Positions 8,493-17,411 are shown, numbered from the stretch's first letter. The stretch is 34,284 bases of DNA from an uncultured Salinimicrobium sp. (GCA_946887075.1 CAMPKA010000027.1:1-34284); one strand, 5' to 3'. The notes: generated by a model from the sequence alone, not told the origin. Program-made: numbers and translations.

Positions 8493-11456
8493 CTACTTGC
8501 GTTTTTCAAGCTTTCGCATCGTATCATAGGTTAGTCCTGAAGCGATGAAAAGGGAGGAATACACCCCTACCAGAACTCCGATGATCAGGGCAAACATAAA
8601 GCCCCGGATAGATTCCCCGCCAAATATGAAGATGGCGATCAACACCAAAAGGGTGGTAAAGGCGGTATTTATCGTCCTGCTTAGCGTGGAACTCAAGGCA
8701 TTGTCCACTGTTTTTTCCATTCCCCACGTAGGATGGCCTTCCCTGAGGTACTCTCTCACCCTGTCATAGATGATCACCGTGTCATTCAGGGAATACCCAA
8801 TGACAGTCAGGATGGCTGCAATGAAGGCCTGGTCGATCTCCATGCTGAATGGCATGAATGGGTAGGTCAGGGAGAATACAGCAATCACGAAGAAAGCATC
8901 GTGGAAAACCGCAACAACCGCCCCCGCACTGTACTGCCATTTCCGGAACCTCATCAGAATGTACAGGAACACGATCACAAGAGAACCCAAAATTGCCCAG
9001 ACTGAAGCTTGTTTGATGTCATCCGCGATGGTCGGACCTACCTTGACCGCCTGAAGGAGGCCGATCTTGTCGGGATTCACTTCAGAAGAAATCCCGAACT
9101 CCTCATAGGAAAGGTCCTGTGGAAGGTAGGGCTGGAGGGTCTGATACAAGGTCTGCTGAATTTCTTCATCTACCTGGGTACCCTCCTCATCTATTCTGTA
9201 CTTCGTTGTAATCCGCAATTGGTTTTCCTGTCCGTAAATCTTCGCCTCAACACTTCCGAAATCCTCTAGCAGATCCTTTTCGACCTCCAGCGCATTCACC
9301 GGCTCATCAAAACGAACAGTATAGCTCCTTCCCCCAACGAAGTCAACGCCCTGGTTAAGGCCCTGGACAAACAGAGAGCCGATTCCCAGAAGGGTAATGA
9401 CAATGGAGGCAATGTAGAAATACTTGCGCATTCCCATGAACCTTACGTGAACGTTGGCAAACCAGTTCCTGGTAATACCGCTGGTGAATTCGAGTTTCTT
9501 CCCATTCGTAGCATAGGAATCGGTAAACAACCTGGTTACGAAAATCGCGGTAAAGAGCGAGGTGGCCAAACCTATCAATAAGGTGGTGGCAAATCCTTTG
9601 ATTGGACCTGTACCAAGAACCAGAAGGATAATACCCACAAGGGCTGTGGTGATGTTTGCATCGATGATGGAAGGCAGTGCTCCACTGAAACCTTCTCGCA
9701 TCGCATCTCCCTGACTCTTGCCACTCCTGAGTTCCTCCCTAATCCTTTCAAAGATGATAACATTGGCATCCACCGCCATACCGATTGTAAGCACAATACC
9801 CGCTATTCCTGGAAGGGTCAGAACGGCTCCCAGACCTGCCAGAATTCCAAAGATGAAAAGAATGTTCACCGCGAGTGCAATGTCAGCGTAGATTCCTGCC
9901 TTTCCATAATAGAAAGCCATAAAGATCAGAACCAGTACAAGGGCAAGAATAAAAGAGGTGGTACCGCTGTCGATAGCCTCCTGACCTAGAGATGGTCCAA
10001 CCACTGCGCTCTGAATGATATCGGCAGAAGCCGGTAATTTTCCTGCTCTAAGCACGTTGGCCAAATCCTGGCCTTCCGTGATGCTGAAGTCTCCGGTGAT
10101 TTCGCTACGCCCCCCGCTGATGGGTCCCGTGGAAACCCCGGGAGCTGAATAAACAATATTGTCAAGAACGATGGCGATCTGGCTCTGGTTCTCAAAGGCA
10201 AAGGAGGTCATATCCTCCCATATCTTTGCTCCTTTGCCATTCATTTGCATGCTGACGGCCACCCTTCCGAGCTGATCGTAAGTCTGAGTGGCATCGGTGA
10301 TGACGCTTCCTGAAAGAGGAGGCTCATTCTGCCTGTTCCCCACCAGGGCGTACAAGGAGGCTACCTCACTGTCTTCATCCGTCTTTCCCCAAACGAATTT
10401 GGTATAGCGTTTTTCCCCGGTAAGAAGGGACCGCACCTGAGGAAGGCTCAGGTAGTCATTTACCTTGCTGGTATCCTGCACTGAAAAGGTTGCCAGTACG
10501 GGTCCTCCCTGGAACCCGGGAGCAACCATCAGATCAAACAGCGGATTCTTTTGCTGGGTGACCTCCGCAGAATCAGAAGCCGATTCCAGTAGTGCGTCTA
10601 TTTCGTCCTCAGAGGTGTCAACGCTGTCCGTAACTTCTTCGGCTTCCTGCTCTTCGACCATCTGGCGCAAAATCTCATTTGCCTGAACGAAAAAGTTCTG
10701 AAATTCATTACTTGGATATACATGCCAGAACTCCAGCTGAGCGGTGCTCTGAAGCAGGTTCTTCACACGATCTATTTCCTTTGCCCCGGGAAGTTCCACC
10801 AGGATACGGCCTGAAGTACCCAATCGCTGGATGTTGGGCTGCGTGACGCCGAATTTGTCAATTCGCTTGCGGAGCACCTCAAAGGCTGACGTGATGGATT
10901 CATCTATCTTTCGTCTGATGATCGGCTTGACCTCATCATTGGACATCTCAAAGTTAATCTCATCACTGAGATTCTTGTTCGCGAAAATGTCAGGAGAGGC
11001 AAGTTGCGCATCAGGGATGTTTTCAAAGGCTTCAAAAAAGAGGTCAAGATAAGTTTCCTGACTGGTCTTCTGAGCCTCATCGGCCTCAGCAAGAGCTTTG
11101 TTGAAAGCTGGATTTTTGCTGTTGTTCGAGAGTTCCTTGAGAATGTCCTTAACCGAGATCTGAAGGATGACGTTTATACCCCCCTTGAGGTCAAGACCTT
11201 TATTAAGCTCTTTGTCTTTGGCGGAGTCATAAGTGATGCCTGCGAACACCTCCTCACCTCCGATGGAATCAAGATATCTTTGCTCTGCCTGCTCCCGAAG
11301 TCTCAGATAGTTTTCAGTGTCTTCTGAGATCATCTGTGCAGCATAATCTTCAGCATCTTCCTCGACATTGTTGGCGATAAAGGTAAAAGACAACTGATAA
11401 ATACAGACCAGGCCGAACAAAATAGCAAAGACCTTGATTATTCCCTTGTTGTGCAT
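8493..11456 (-). CDS. secDF: Fused protein translocase subunit SecDF
   Basis: A 987-residue inner-membrane protein joining SecD and SecF, which uses the proton gradient to pull secreted proteins through SecYEG. SecD begins with a membrane helix, then a large periplasmic part (LNKGLDLKGGINVILQ; later GRILVELPGAKEIDRVKNLL). A first transmembrane block contains DANVIIFERIREEL near residue 562. SecF follows with its own periplasmic domain (QGVDFVGGRSYTVRF) and a second block with NDTVIIYDRVREYL near residue 890. Between about residues 260 and 305 lies an acidic, Glu/Asp/Ser-rich insertion (EEQEAEEVTDSVDTSEDEID). Fused SecDF with such insertions is common in Bacteroidota. A promoter lies at 11491-11521. 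Confidence 0.97.
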   Translation of the reverse strand: MHNKGIIKVFAILFGLVCIYQLSFTFIANNVEEDAEDYAAQMISEDTENYLRLREQAEQRYLDSIGGEEVFAGITYDSAKDKELNKGLDLKGGINVILQISVKDILKELSNNSKNPAFNKALAEADEAQKTSQETYLDLFFEAFENIPDAQLASPDIFANKNLSDEINFEMSNDEVKPIIRRKIDESITSAFEVLRKRIDKFGVTQPNIQRLGTSGRILVELPGAKEIDRVKNLLQSTAQLEFWHVYPSNEFQNFFVQANEILRQMVEEQEAEEVTDSVDTSEDEIDALLESASDSAEVTQQKNPLFDLMVAPGFQGGPVLATFSVQDTSKVNDYLSLPQVRSLLTGEKRYTKFVWGKTDEDSEVASLYALVGNRQNEPPLSGSVITDATQTYDQLGRVAVSMQMNGKGAKIWEDMTSFAFENQSQIAIVLDNIVYSAPGVSTGPISGGRSEITGDFSITEGQDLANVLRAGKLPASADIIQSAVVGPSLGQEAIDSGTTSFILALVLVLIFMAFYYGKAGIYADIALAVNILFIFGILAGLGAVLTLPGIAGIVLTIGMAVDANVIIFERIREELRSGKSQGDAMREGFSGALPSIIDANITTALVGIILLVLGTGPIKGFATTLLIGLATSLFTAIFVTRLFTDSYATNGKKLEFTSGITRNWFANVHVRFMGMRKYFYIASIVITLLGIGSLFVQGLNQGVDFVGGRSYTVRFDEPVNALEVEKDLLEDFGSVEAKIYGQENQLRITTKYRIDEEGTQVDEEIQQTLYQTLQPYLPQDLSYEEFGISSEVNPDKIGLLQAVKVGPTIADDIKQASVWAILGSLVIVFLYILMRFRKWQYSAGAVVAVFHDAFFVIAVFSLTYPFMPFSMEIDQAFIAAILTVIGYSLNDTVIIYDRVREYLREGHPTWGMEKTVDNALSSTLSRTINTAFTTLLVLIAIFIFGGESIRGFMFALIIGVLVGVYSSLFIASGLTYDTMRKLEKRK

Positions 11457-11490
11457 TATTCTCTTTTTTTGTTCAATTTTTAAAAACGGA

Positions 11491-11521
11491 CAAATATAGG
11501 TCTTCGAGAATGAATTCCCAA
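11491..11521 (-). promoter_or_regulatory. Promoter for secDF
   Basis: On the minus strand TTG (11521..11519), 20 bases, then TATATTTG (11498..11491), an exact -7 box. The start site would be near 11485, about 28 bases before the secDF ATG. Confidence 0.65.
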
Positions 11522-11566
11522 TTATTTTTCTTTAGAAAAAATTAACTTTTGAGGGGTGGAAAATAA

Positions 11567-11659
11567 GCTGCCCGACCAGTAGGAGGCTTCGATTGCATCA
11601 GATCCTTCACAGCTGAAAAACCTGATATCCCAATCAAGAAACCCTACCGTTCGGGCAGC
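11567..11659. repeat. Long nested imperfect palindrome between mdh and secDF
   Basis: The outer arms GCTGCCCGA (11567-11575) and TCGGGCAGC (11651-11659) are perfect 9-base inverted repeats 75 bases apart. Inside them, in register, lie GTAGG/CCTAC, CTTCGATTG/CAATCAAG (one bulged C), ATCAG/CTGAT and a small apical hairpin TTCA-CAGC-TGAA. The whole 93-base segment can therefore fold as one long stem with internal loops. On the minus strand it follows mdh and is followed by TTATTTT, so it may end the mdh transcript. It could equally be a small palindromic repeat element or a structured RNA. No coding frame fits. Confidence 0.6.
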
Positions 11660-11687
11660 ATCTCGTTTTACCCGGACCGGAAAAATG

Positions 11688-12620
11688 TTACCTGGAGAGA
11701 TCGAGGAGGGAATTTGTTTTGGAAACTCCTTCAGAACTTTCCTTCAGCTTGCTCTTCTCAGCTTCATCCAGGTCAATTTCGACAATCTTTTCTATTCCGT
11801 TACGGCCGATGATGACAGGCACCCCTATACATAAATCCTCAAGCCCATATTCCCCGTCGAGAAGTGCGGAACAAGGGAACATCTTCTTCTGATCACAGGC
11901 TATTGCCTGGACCATCGAGGATACGGCTGCACCCGGAGCGTACCAGGCACTTGTGCCCAGCATCTTGGTCAAGGTTGCCCCGCCCACTTTTGTATCCTCG
12001 GATACCTGGCTGAGCCGCTCTTCCGAGAGAAATTCAGTCACCGGTACGGAATTTCTGGTGGCGAGCCGGGTGAGCGGAACCATTCCCGTGTCACTGTGTC
12101 CACCTATCACCATCCCGTCCACGTCGGAAGCAGGACAACCCAGGGCTTCGCTGAGTCTGTATTTGAATCTGGCGCTGTCCAAGGCACCGCCCATTCCGAT
12201 GATCCTGTTTTTGGGAAGATCAGTCGTCTTGTGGACCAGATAAGTCATCGTATCCATTGGATTGCTCACGACGATGATTGTTACATCAGGAGAATGGGCT
12301 ATTAGACTGGCAGATACGGACTTTACGATGTCTGCATTGATCCCGATAAGCTCTTCGCGGGTCATCCCTGGCTTTCGTGGGATTCCACTTGTAATCACAG
12401 CTACATCTGAATTCGCTGTTTTTGAATAGTCATTTGTACTCCCGGTGATCCTGGTATCGAACCCCATCAGGGAAGCCGTTTGCATCAGGTCCATTGCCTT
12501 TCCTTCAGCATAGTCCTCTTTGATGTCAATCAAAACGACTTCAGAAGCAAAGTTTTTAATGGCGACATATTCCGCACAACTGGCTCCCACAGCCCCTGCA
12601 CCAACAATTGTAACTTTCAT
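11688..12620 (-). CDS. mdh: Malate dehydrogenase (NAD-type)
   Basis: Interconverts malate and oxaloacetate in the TCA cycle. The 310-residue protein is of the LDH-like MDH type. It has the nucleotide fold GAGAVG (7-12) and Asp32 after the second strand, which favours NAD over NADP. The substrate arginines Arg82 and Arg88 lie in the loop RKPGMTR, with Asn120 in SNPMD, Arg151 in LDSARF and catalytic His175 in GGHSDTGM. Gln in the equivalent of Arg82 would indicate lactate dehydrogenase; Arg supports malate. The upstream region has only a weak promoter candidate (TTC, 19 bases, TATTTTCG at 12685..12656). The next gene, secDF, has its own promoter. Confidence 0.96.
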   Translation of the reverse strand: MKVTIVGAGAVGASCAEYVAIKNFASEVVLIDIKEDYAEGKAMDLMQTASLMGFDTRITGSTNDYSKTANSDVAVITSGIPRKPGMTREELIGINADIVKSVSASLIAHSPDVTIIVVSNPMDTMTYLVHKTTDLPKNRIIGMGGALDSARFKYRLSEALGCPASDVDGMVIGGHSDTGMVPLTRLATRNSVPVTEFLSEERLSQVSEDTKVGGATLTKMLGTSAWYAPGAAVSSMVQAIACDQKKMFPCSALLDGEYGLEDLCIGVPVIIGRNGIEKIVEIDLDEAEKSKLKESSEGVSKTNSLLDLSR

Positions 12621-12697
12621 ATTTAAAATTTTATTTGTTAAATTTTCGGTTCCTGCGAAAATACGAATTCTGAAGAAGTTTTGAAGCAGTAATGTCC

Positions 12698-13675
12698 TTA
12701 TATCTTGACATGAAGCCCAAGGTTGACATTGGTGAATTCCCCAAGACTCGCCTGACTGCTGAGGCGAAACGGACCGAAATAAAGGTTCAACCCCAGATCT
12801 CCCTTGAACTGAACCACATCCTCCTCAAGAGCCTGTATCTCCGTATTGACTGTTTCCAGAAAGGGTCCTGTACCTCCCATTTCATAATCAAAAGCAGAGT
12901 TCATCGCCCCTCCAGCTCCGAATAGTTCGACTGGGCCCCATCGTTTGGAGACCATGGCCTCCAGGAGCCAGAGGTCCGCTTTAACATCGATAATGTCAAG
13001 CAGCACAATTCCTTCAGCCCCTGTCGGGGTAAATCCATACTCAATGTTTAGTCTGCTGTAGGCAATTCCTGCAGCCACCTGAATATCTTCCTGATCGTCA
13101 CTTCCCATATACTGGCTAAGACTGTGTTTTAATCCCGCGCCCAACGTACTGGCGGTGACGCCGTCTATAGTCACCTCAGGCATGCCTCTGAAGCTCAGTT
13201 CTGTTCCGGAAGGCAATCCCACCGAAAGCTGGGCAAATGCATGAGGGACAGTGGTCAATCCTGAACCCTGGATCGCATTGAAGGAAAAGGAACGGGTTTG
13301 GCCGAATGCCGTGATCTCCCCTTCCAGCATGACCGGACTGGCCCCACCGAAGGCAGTCGGCATCTCAGCCGATGTTGCACCGGAGATTTCAAGCAGGGCG
13401 AGTTCTTCATTGGAAACAGAAAATCGGGTCTTTTCATCAGGGACAAACAAAATATTGGCATGGCCGGAAAATCTAAGGTCCCAGGTCTCCAGGACACTAG
13501 CCGAAGAAAACCAACCTCCAGCTGCCTGGTAGGCAGCTCCATCTGCGGCCGGCTCCGAAAACCGTCCTGCCAGAATAAGCATATCAGAAACGAAGGCCTC
13601 CACATCGTCTTCCTGGCTGACTGCAGGGCAGGCACCCAGAAGTAGAAGCAGCCCTGTGATAAAGAGTTTTTTCAA
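12698..13675 (-). CDS. Exported outer-membrane-type protein, DUF6588-like
   Basis: A 325-residue exported protein of unknown function. The start is a TTG giving MKKLFITGLLLLLGACPAVSQEDD, a clear signal sequence. It may be cleaved after AVS or, through LLGAC, be lipidated on Cys16. The early segments GGWFSSA, LRFSGHANILFVPDE and ATSAEMPTAFGG resemble a Bacteroidota family I recall as DUF6588. The remainder has alternating Gly/aromatic residues as in an outer-membrane barrel, ending VNLGLHVKI. No ATG is available in frame upstream; an ATG at 13680 is in another frame and hits TGA after two codons, overlapping the TTG. A possible -7 box TATTTTTA lies at 13701..13694. The family assignment is from memory and moderate. 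Confidence 0.82.
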   Translation of the reverse strand: MKKLFITGLLLLLGACPAVSQEDDVEAFVSDMLILAGRFSEPAADGAAYQAAGGWFSSASVLETWDLRFSGHANILFVPDEKTRFSVSNEELALLEISGATSAEMPTAFGGASPVMLEGEITAFGQTRSFSFNAIQGSGLTTVPHAFAQLSVGLPSGTELSFRGMPEVTIDGVTASTLGAGLKHSLSQYMGSDDQEDIQVAAGIAYSRLNIEYGFTPTGAEGIVLLDIIDVKADLWLLEAMVSKRWGPVELFGAGGAMNSAFDYEMGGTGPFLETVNTEIQALEEDVVQFKGDLGLNLYFGPFRLSSQASLGEFTNVNLGLHVKI

Positions 13676-13732
13676 AGCATTTGTTTTAGGAGTTAAAAAT
13701 AGAAAAAAACGGAGAGGACCTGCTCAGATTCA

Positions 13733-13756
13733 GAAAAACCCGCACATGGCGGGTTG
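13733..13756 (-). terminator. Rho-independent terminator after gyrB
   Basis: On the minus strand AACCCGC and GCGGGTT pair around a 5-base loop and run into TTTTT. It lies 22 bases past the gyrB stop codon and upstream of the DUF6588-like gene. Confidence 0.85.
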
Positions 13757-13777
13757 AACATTGATAAGGACCGGTAA

Positions 13778-15715
13778 TTACGCATCGATGTTGGCGTAAA
13801 CGGCATTTTTTTCAATAAAGTCCCGTCGGGGAGGCACTTCGTCACCCATCAACATGGAAAAGATCCGGTCTGCCTCGCTGCTATTGTCAATGGTCACTTG
13901 TCGTAATGTTCTGAATTCTGGATTCATGGTGGTGTCCCACAACTGCTCCGCATTCATCTCACCCAGTCCCTTATAACGCTGGATGCTTACGCCTCCGCTA
14001 TAAGAAGCCGCGATGGCATCTCTTTCCTTATCCGTCCAGGCATAGCGTTTCTTATTTCCTTTTTTGACCAGATAAAGGGGTGGGGTCGCGATATAGACAT
14101 GACCCGCCTCGATAAGTTCCTTCATATACCTGAAAAAGAAGGTAAGGATCAGGGTGGCAATATGACTTCCGTCGACATCGGCATCACACATGATGACGAT
14201 CTTATGGTACCTCAGTTTGGAGAGGTTAAGGGCCTTGCTGTCCTCCTCGGTACCAATAGTCACCCCAAGGGCAGTGTAGATATTCTTGATCTCTTCATTC
14301 TCAAAGACCTTGTGGGTCATCGCCTTTTCCACGTTCAGGATCTTCCCTCTCAGAGGTAAGATAGCCTGAAACTGCCTGTCTCTTCCCTGTTTGGCTGTCC
14401 CCCCTGCGGAATCCCCCTCTACCAGAAAAACCTCGCATTCATGTGCATCCTGGGAGGCACAGTCGGAAAGCTTTCCCGGAAGGCCTCCCCCGCTCATTAC
14501 GGTTTTCCGTTGTACCATCTCCCTTGCCTTCTTAGCGGCATGTCTAGCCTGGGCAGCAAGGATCACTTTCTGCACAATGGTTTTTGCGTCTGCGGGATTT
14601 TCTTCGAGATAATTCTCCAGCATTTCAGAGACCGCTTGTGAGACGGCAGCGGTTACCTCCCTGTTTCCAAGCTTGGTTTTGGTCTGGCCTTCGAACTGCG
14701 GTTCGGATACCTTTACCGAAACAATAGCCGTGAGCCCTTCCCGGAAATCATCTCCCGAAATTTCGAATTTCAGCTTGTCAAGCATTCCTGAGGCGTCGGC
14801 ATATTTTTTCAGCGTCGTGGTCAACCCCCGGCGGAAACCAGCCAAATGGGTTCCACCCTCGTGGGTATTGATATTGTTGACGTAGGAGTGCAGATTTTCA
14901 TTGAAGGAGGTATTGTATACCATGGCAACTTCTACCGGAATGTCGTTTTTCTCCCCCTCGACAGCAATCACCTCACTGATGATCGGTTCCCGGGTACCGT
15001 CCAAAAATTTGATGAATTCCTTCAGCCCCTCTTCAGAATGAAAGACCTCGGACACAAATTCCTCTCCTTTCTTTTCCCTCCTGTCGGTTAGCGTTATTGT
15101 AATCCCTTTGTTGAGAAAGGCAAGTTCGCGCATTCTGCTGGCAAGGGTATCATAGCTGTACTCCGTGGTCTGCTGAAATATGCTGGGATCGGGACGAAAG
15201 GTGACAACAGTACCGGTCTCTGAAGTCTGTCCAACGGATTTGACCGGATATAGTGGCTTTCCTCTCTCATACTCCTGCTCCCAAATCTCACCATTTCTGA
15301 AAACTGTGGCCTTCAGATGATCCGAAAGCGCGTTTACACAACTTACTCCCACTCCATGCAAACCTCCTGAAACCTTATAGGAGTCTTTGTCGAACTTCCC
15401 CCCGGCTCCAATCTTGGTCATGACTACCTCCAGAGCGGAAACCCCCTCCTTCTTATGCAGGTCCACGGGTATTCCCCGACCATTATCCTCTGTAGTGATG
15501 GAATTGTCCTCATTTATCGTCACCCTGATGGTATCACAGTGACCAGCAAGAGCTTCATCAATAGCATTGTCTACCACTTCATAGACCAGATGGTGCAGCC
15601 CTCTGACCCCAGTATCTCCGATATACATGGATGGCCGCATTCTCACATGCTCCATTCCTTCCAGCGCCTGAATACTGTCAGCCGAATAACTGCTTCTTTT
15701 AACCTCTTCGCTCAT
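13778..15715 (-). CDS. gyrB: DNA gyrase subunit B
   Basis: The ATPase subunit of gyrase, which introduces negative supercoils with GyrA. The 645-residue protein has the GHKL ATPase motifs: EVVDNAIDEALAGHCD near residue 46, DNGRGIPVD, and the ATP lid GGLHGVGVSCVNALS. A transducer domain (QTKTKLGN) follows. The TOPRIM domain has EGDSAGGTAKQGRDR near 428 and CDADVDGSHI near 506. The C-terminal QRYKGLGEMNAEQLWDTTM motif is present. It lacks the roughly 165-residue insertion of enterobacterial GyrB, as expected outside that group. ParE is the main alternative, but the motif set favours GyrB. Only a -7 box is seen upstream. Confidence 0.95.
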   Translation of the reverse strand: MSEEVKRSSYSADSIQALEGMEHVRMRPSMYIGDTGVRGLHHLVYEVVDNAIDEALAGHCDTIRVTINEDNSITTEDNGRGIPVDLHKKEGVSALEVVMTKIGAGGKFDKDSYKVSGGLHGVGVSCVNALSDHLKATVFRNGEIWEQEYERGKPLYPVKSVGQTSETGTVVTFRPDPSIFQQTTEYSYDTLASRMRELAFLNKGITITLTDRREKKGEEFVSEVFHSEEGLKEFIKFLDGTREPIISEVIAVEGEKNDIPVEVAMVYNTSFNENLHSYVNNINTHEGGTHLAGFRRGLTTTLKKYADASGMLDKLKFEISGDDFREGLTAIVSVKVSEPQFEGQTKTKLGNREVTAAVSQAVSEMLENYLEENPADAKTIVQKVILAAQARHAAKKAREMVQRKTVMSGGGLPGKLSDCASQDAHECEVFLVEGDSAGGTAKQGRDRQFQAILPLRGKILNVEKAMTHKVFENEEIKNIYTALGVTIGTEEDSKALNLSKLRYHKIVIMCDADVDGSHIATLILTFFFRYMKELIEAGHVYIATPPLYLVKKGNKKRYAWTDKERDAIAASYSGGVSIQRYKGLGEMNAEQLWDTTMNPEFRTLRQVTIDNSSEADRIFSMLMGDEVPPRRDFIEKNAVYANIDA

Positions 15716-15754
15716 ATTTCAATTCGTTAAAATTTACCAAAATCCAATAACATA

Positions 15755-15762
15755 CAAATATA
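15755..15762 (-). promoter_or_regulatory. -7 element for gyrB
   Basis: TATATTTG on the minus strand, 39 bases before the gyrB ATG, is an exact TAnnTTTG box. No TTG is present 19-20 bases upstream, so the -33 part is poor. Confidence 0.55.
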
Positions 15763-16092
15763 CCAAAAAGCTTACTTTTTACCTACTGCCGGCATCCCCA
15801 CAGACCCTAAGTTATCAACAATAACATGTGAAAATCCTACCAGGTACTGGATCTGACCCGTCCTATTTTGAATGGCTGTTATTCCAGGGATTTCGAGGCC
15901 TCGGGAGTTTGGAATTTAGTATAAATATCCGGGGGTAATACGGGGAATAGGATCAGGATTTAAACAGCTACTCACCCGTGGAAAATAGTCTGAAATCCTG
16001 GCCTTCCAGTTGATTTGGACCAGCCATCGGCATTTCGAATTTTTTAACAAGTTTTAGGGAAGCGGTTAACTTATTAATGTCGCATATTGGCC
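15763..16092. other. Non-coding part of the divergent gap between gyrB and the DUF2911 gene
   Basis: No gene is supported here on either strand. The stretch contains TTATCAACA (15812-15820, plus) and TTTTCCACG (15985..15977, minus), each close to the DnaA box TTATCCACA, and a 10-base perfect palindrome CGAGGCCTCG (15894-15903). Two weak boxes are not enough to call an origin. Confidence 0.5.
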
Positions 16093-16100
16093 TATATTTA
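16093..16100 (+). promoter_or_regulatory. Possible -7 element before the DUF2911 gene
   Basis: TATATTTA matches TAnnTTTG except at the last base and lies 27 bases before the ATG at 16128. The -33 region (TTAAC around 16066) is weak. Confidence 0.4.
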
Positions 16101-16127
16101 ATTCCGTAACATAAAATCGAAAAAGTA

Positions 16128-16709
16128 ATGAAAAAATTGGCATTAATAATCGTTCTCTGTGTTGGTAATTTCTTTTTCCTGCAAGCTCAGGAAAACGGGG
16201 AAATGACCCCGGAAACAACCAAGGACAACGACGGACCAAATTTCTCTAAACTCGACATCAGCCCGTTGGACGTGGTATTGTTCAGGGGAGAAGACAATGA
16301 ACCTCTGGCACGAGTTTTATACAGCAGACCCCAAACCCGGGACCGTGAGATTTTTGGAAAACTGGTTCCTTACGGAGAAGTATGGCGAACCGGGGCTAAC
16401 GAGGCGACTGAGATCACATTCTACACGGATATGATGATCGGAGACAAAACAATAAAAGCCGGAACTTATACGCTGTTCACCATCCCCAAGGAAAACGAAT
16501 GGACTATCATCCTAAATAACAGCACCCATATCTGGGGAGCCTATGACTATCATGTCGAGGAGGATGTGGCACGGATTACGGTACCCGTTAAAAAATCTGA
16601 AACTGAGATTGAAGCGCTCTCTATGGCCTTTGAGCCCACCGACAACGGCGCAAAACTCTATATCGGATGGGATGACAGATACGTAGAGGTTCCTTTCAAG
16701 AAAGCCTGA
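16128..16709 (+). CDS. Exported DUF2911 protein
   Basis: A 193-residue secreted protein of unknown biochemical role. The signal peptide MKKLALIIVLCVGNFFFLQA ends before QENG. The conserved DUF2911 features follow in order: SPLDVVLFRG, VLYSRPQTRDREIFGKLVPYGEVWRTGANEA split by short spacers, KTIKAGTYTLFTIP, and WTIILN with WGAYDY. The motif PYGEVWRTGANEAT is the best-conserved part of the family. It stands alone on the plus strand between gyrB and queE and ends at a bidirectional terminator shared with queE. Confidence 0.93.
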   Translation: MKKLALIIVLCVGNFFFLQAQENGEMTPETTKDNDGPNFSKLDISPLDVVLFRGEDNEPLARVLYSRPQTRDREIFGKLVPYGEVWRTGANEATEITFYTDMMIGDKTIKAGTYTLFTIPKENEWTIILNNSTHIWGAYDYHVEEDVARITVPVKKSETEIEALSMAFEPTDNGAKLYIGWDDRYVEVPFKKA

Positions 16710-16735
16710 GTTCCCACCACATAAAAAAAACAGCT

Positions 16736-16762
16736 ACCCCGGATTGGTCCGGGGTTTTTTTT
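16736..16762. terminator. Terminator shared by the convergent DUF2911 gene and queE
   Basis: ACCCCGGA and TCCGGGGT form a perfect 8-bp stem with loop TTGG, followed on the plus strand by TTTTTTTT. On the minus strand the hairpin is followed by AGCTG and then TTTTTTTT, so it can act in both directions. It lies 26 bases after the DUF2911 stop and 12 bases from the queE stop. Confidence 0.88.
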
Positions 16763-16774
16763 GCCCGCTGACCC

Positions 16775-17389
16775 TCAGGGGATATTGAGATATTTGTGGG
16801 TCTGAAGGGAAACTTTCCACTCCGGATTTTTCATGACGTAGTCCACGATCAGGGGCATCATTTTCTCCCGATTACTCCATTCCGGCTGCAAGTAAAGTAT
16901 ACATTCAGGACCCACCTTTGCCGCTTGTTCCTCAGCAAATATCAGATCATGCCTGTTAAAGACAATGATCTTGAGTTCATCTGCCAGACCGTAGATCTCC
17001 TCCTGAGGCAGTTTGATCTTCTTGGGAGAAAGGCAGATCCAGTCCCACTGGCCGGTGAGTGGATAGGCCCCGGAGGTTTCAATATGGAGCCGGGCCCCTT
17101 GCTTTTTGAGCAGGTCTGTCAAAGGCCGCATGTTCCAGGTCAGGGGCTCCCCCCCTGTAACCACCACCGTTTTGCTGTGATCAAGGGCATTTTCTGCAAT
17201 GGTGCGGATATCGGTGGGCGGATGGAGGTCTGGATTCCAGCTTTCCTTGACATCACACCAGTGACATCCAACATCACAGCCTCCGACCCTTATAAAATAA
17301 GCTGCGGTTCCCTTATGGAAACCCTCTCCCTGGATGGTATAAAATTCCTCCATCAGGGGCAGCATTTGCCCCGCCTTTACCTCTTCCAT
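16775..17389 (-). CDS. queE: 7-carboxy-7-deazaguanine synthase (radical SAM)
   Basis: Makes 7-carboxy-7-deazaguanine, an intermediate of queuosine, using SAM and a 4Fe-4S cluster. The N-terminal EFYTIQGEG motif is typical of QueE. The cluster cysteines lie in GGCDVGCHWCDVK as CxxxCxxC. TGGEPL, HIETSG and LSPKK follow. The TACCTTTG -7 box at 17419..17412 predicts a transcript start at about 17405, almost on the ATG at 17407 (MSGTKV). I therefore place the start at 17389 (MEEVKAGQMLPLMEEF, 204 residues); 17407 is the alternative, and a longer frame to 17521 is unlikely. It is convergent with the DUF2911 gene. Confidence 0.94.
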   Translation of the reverse strand: MEEVKAGQMLPLMEEFYTIQGEGFHKGTAAYFIRVGGCDVGCHWCDVKESWNPDLHPPTDIRTIAENALDHSKTVVVTGGEPLTWNMRPLTDLLKKQGARLHIETSGAYPLTGQWDWICLSPKKIKLPQEEIYGLADELKIIVFNRHDLIFAEEQAAKVGPECILYLQPEWSNREKMMPLIVDYVMKNPEWKVSLQTHKYLNIP

Positions 17390-17411
17390 TACTTTGGTTC
17401 CACTCATGCCG

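Noticed and set aside
10541..10680. Acidic insertion in SecDF as a sign of a recent fusion or transfer
   Set aside because: Such low-complexity insertions are common in Bacteroidota SecDF, and the frame and motifs on both sides are intact.
15763..16092. Candidate replication origin
   Set aside because: Only two imperfect DnaA-like boxes, no AT-rich unwinding region with repeats, and no dnaA or dnaN nearby.
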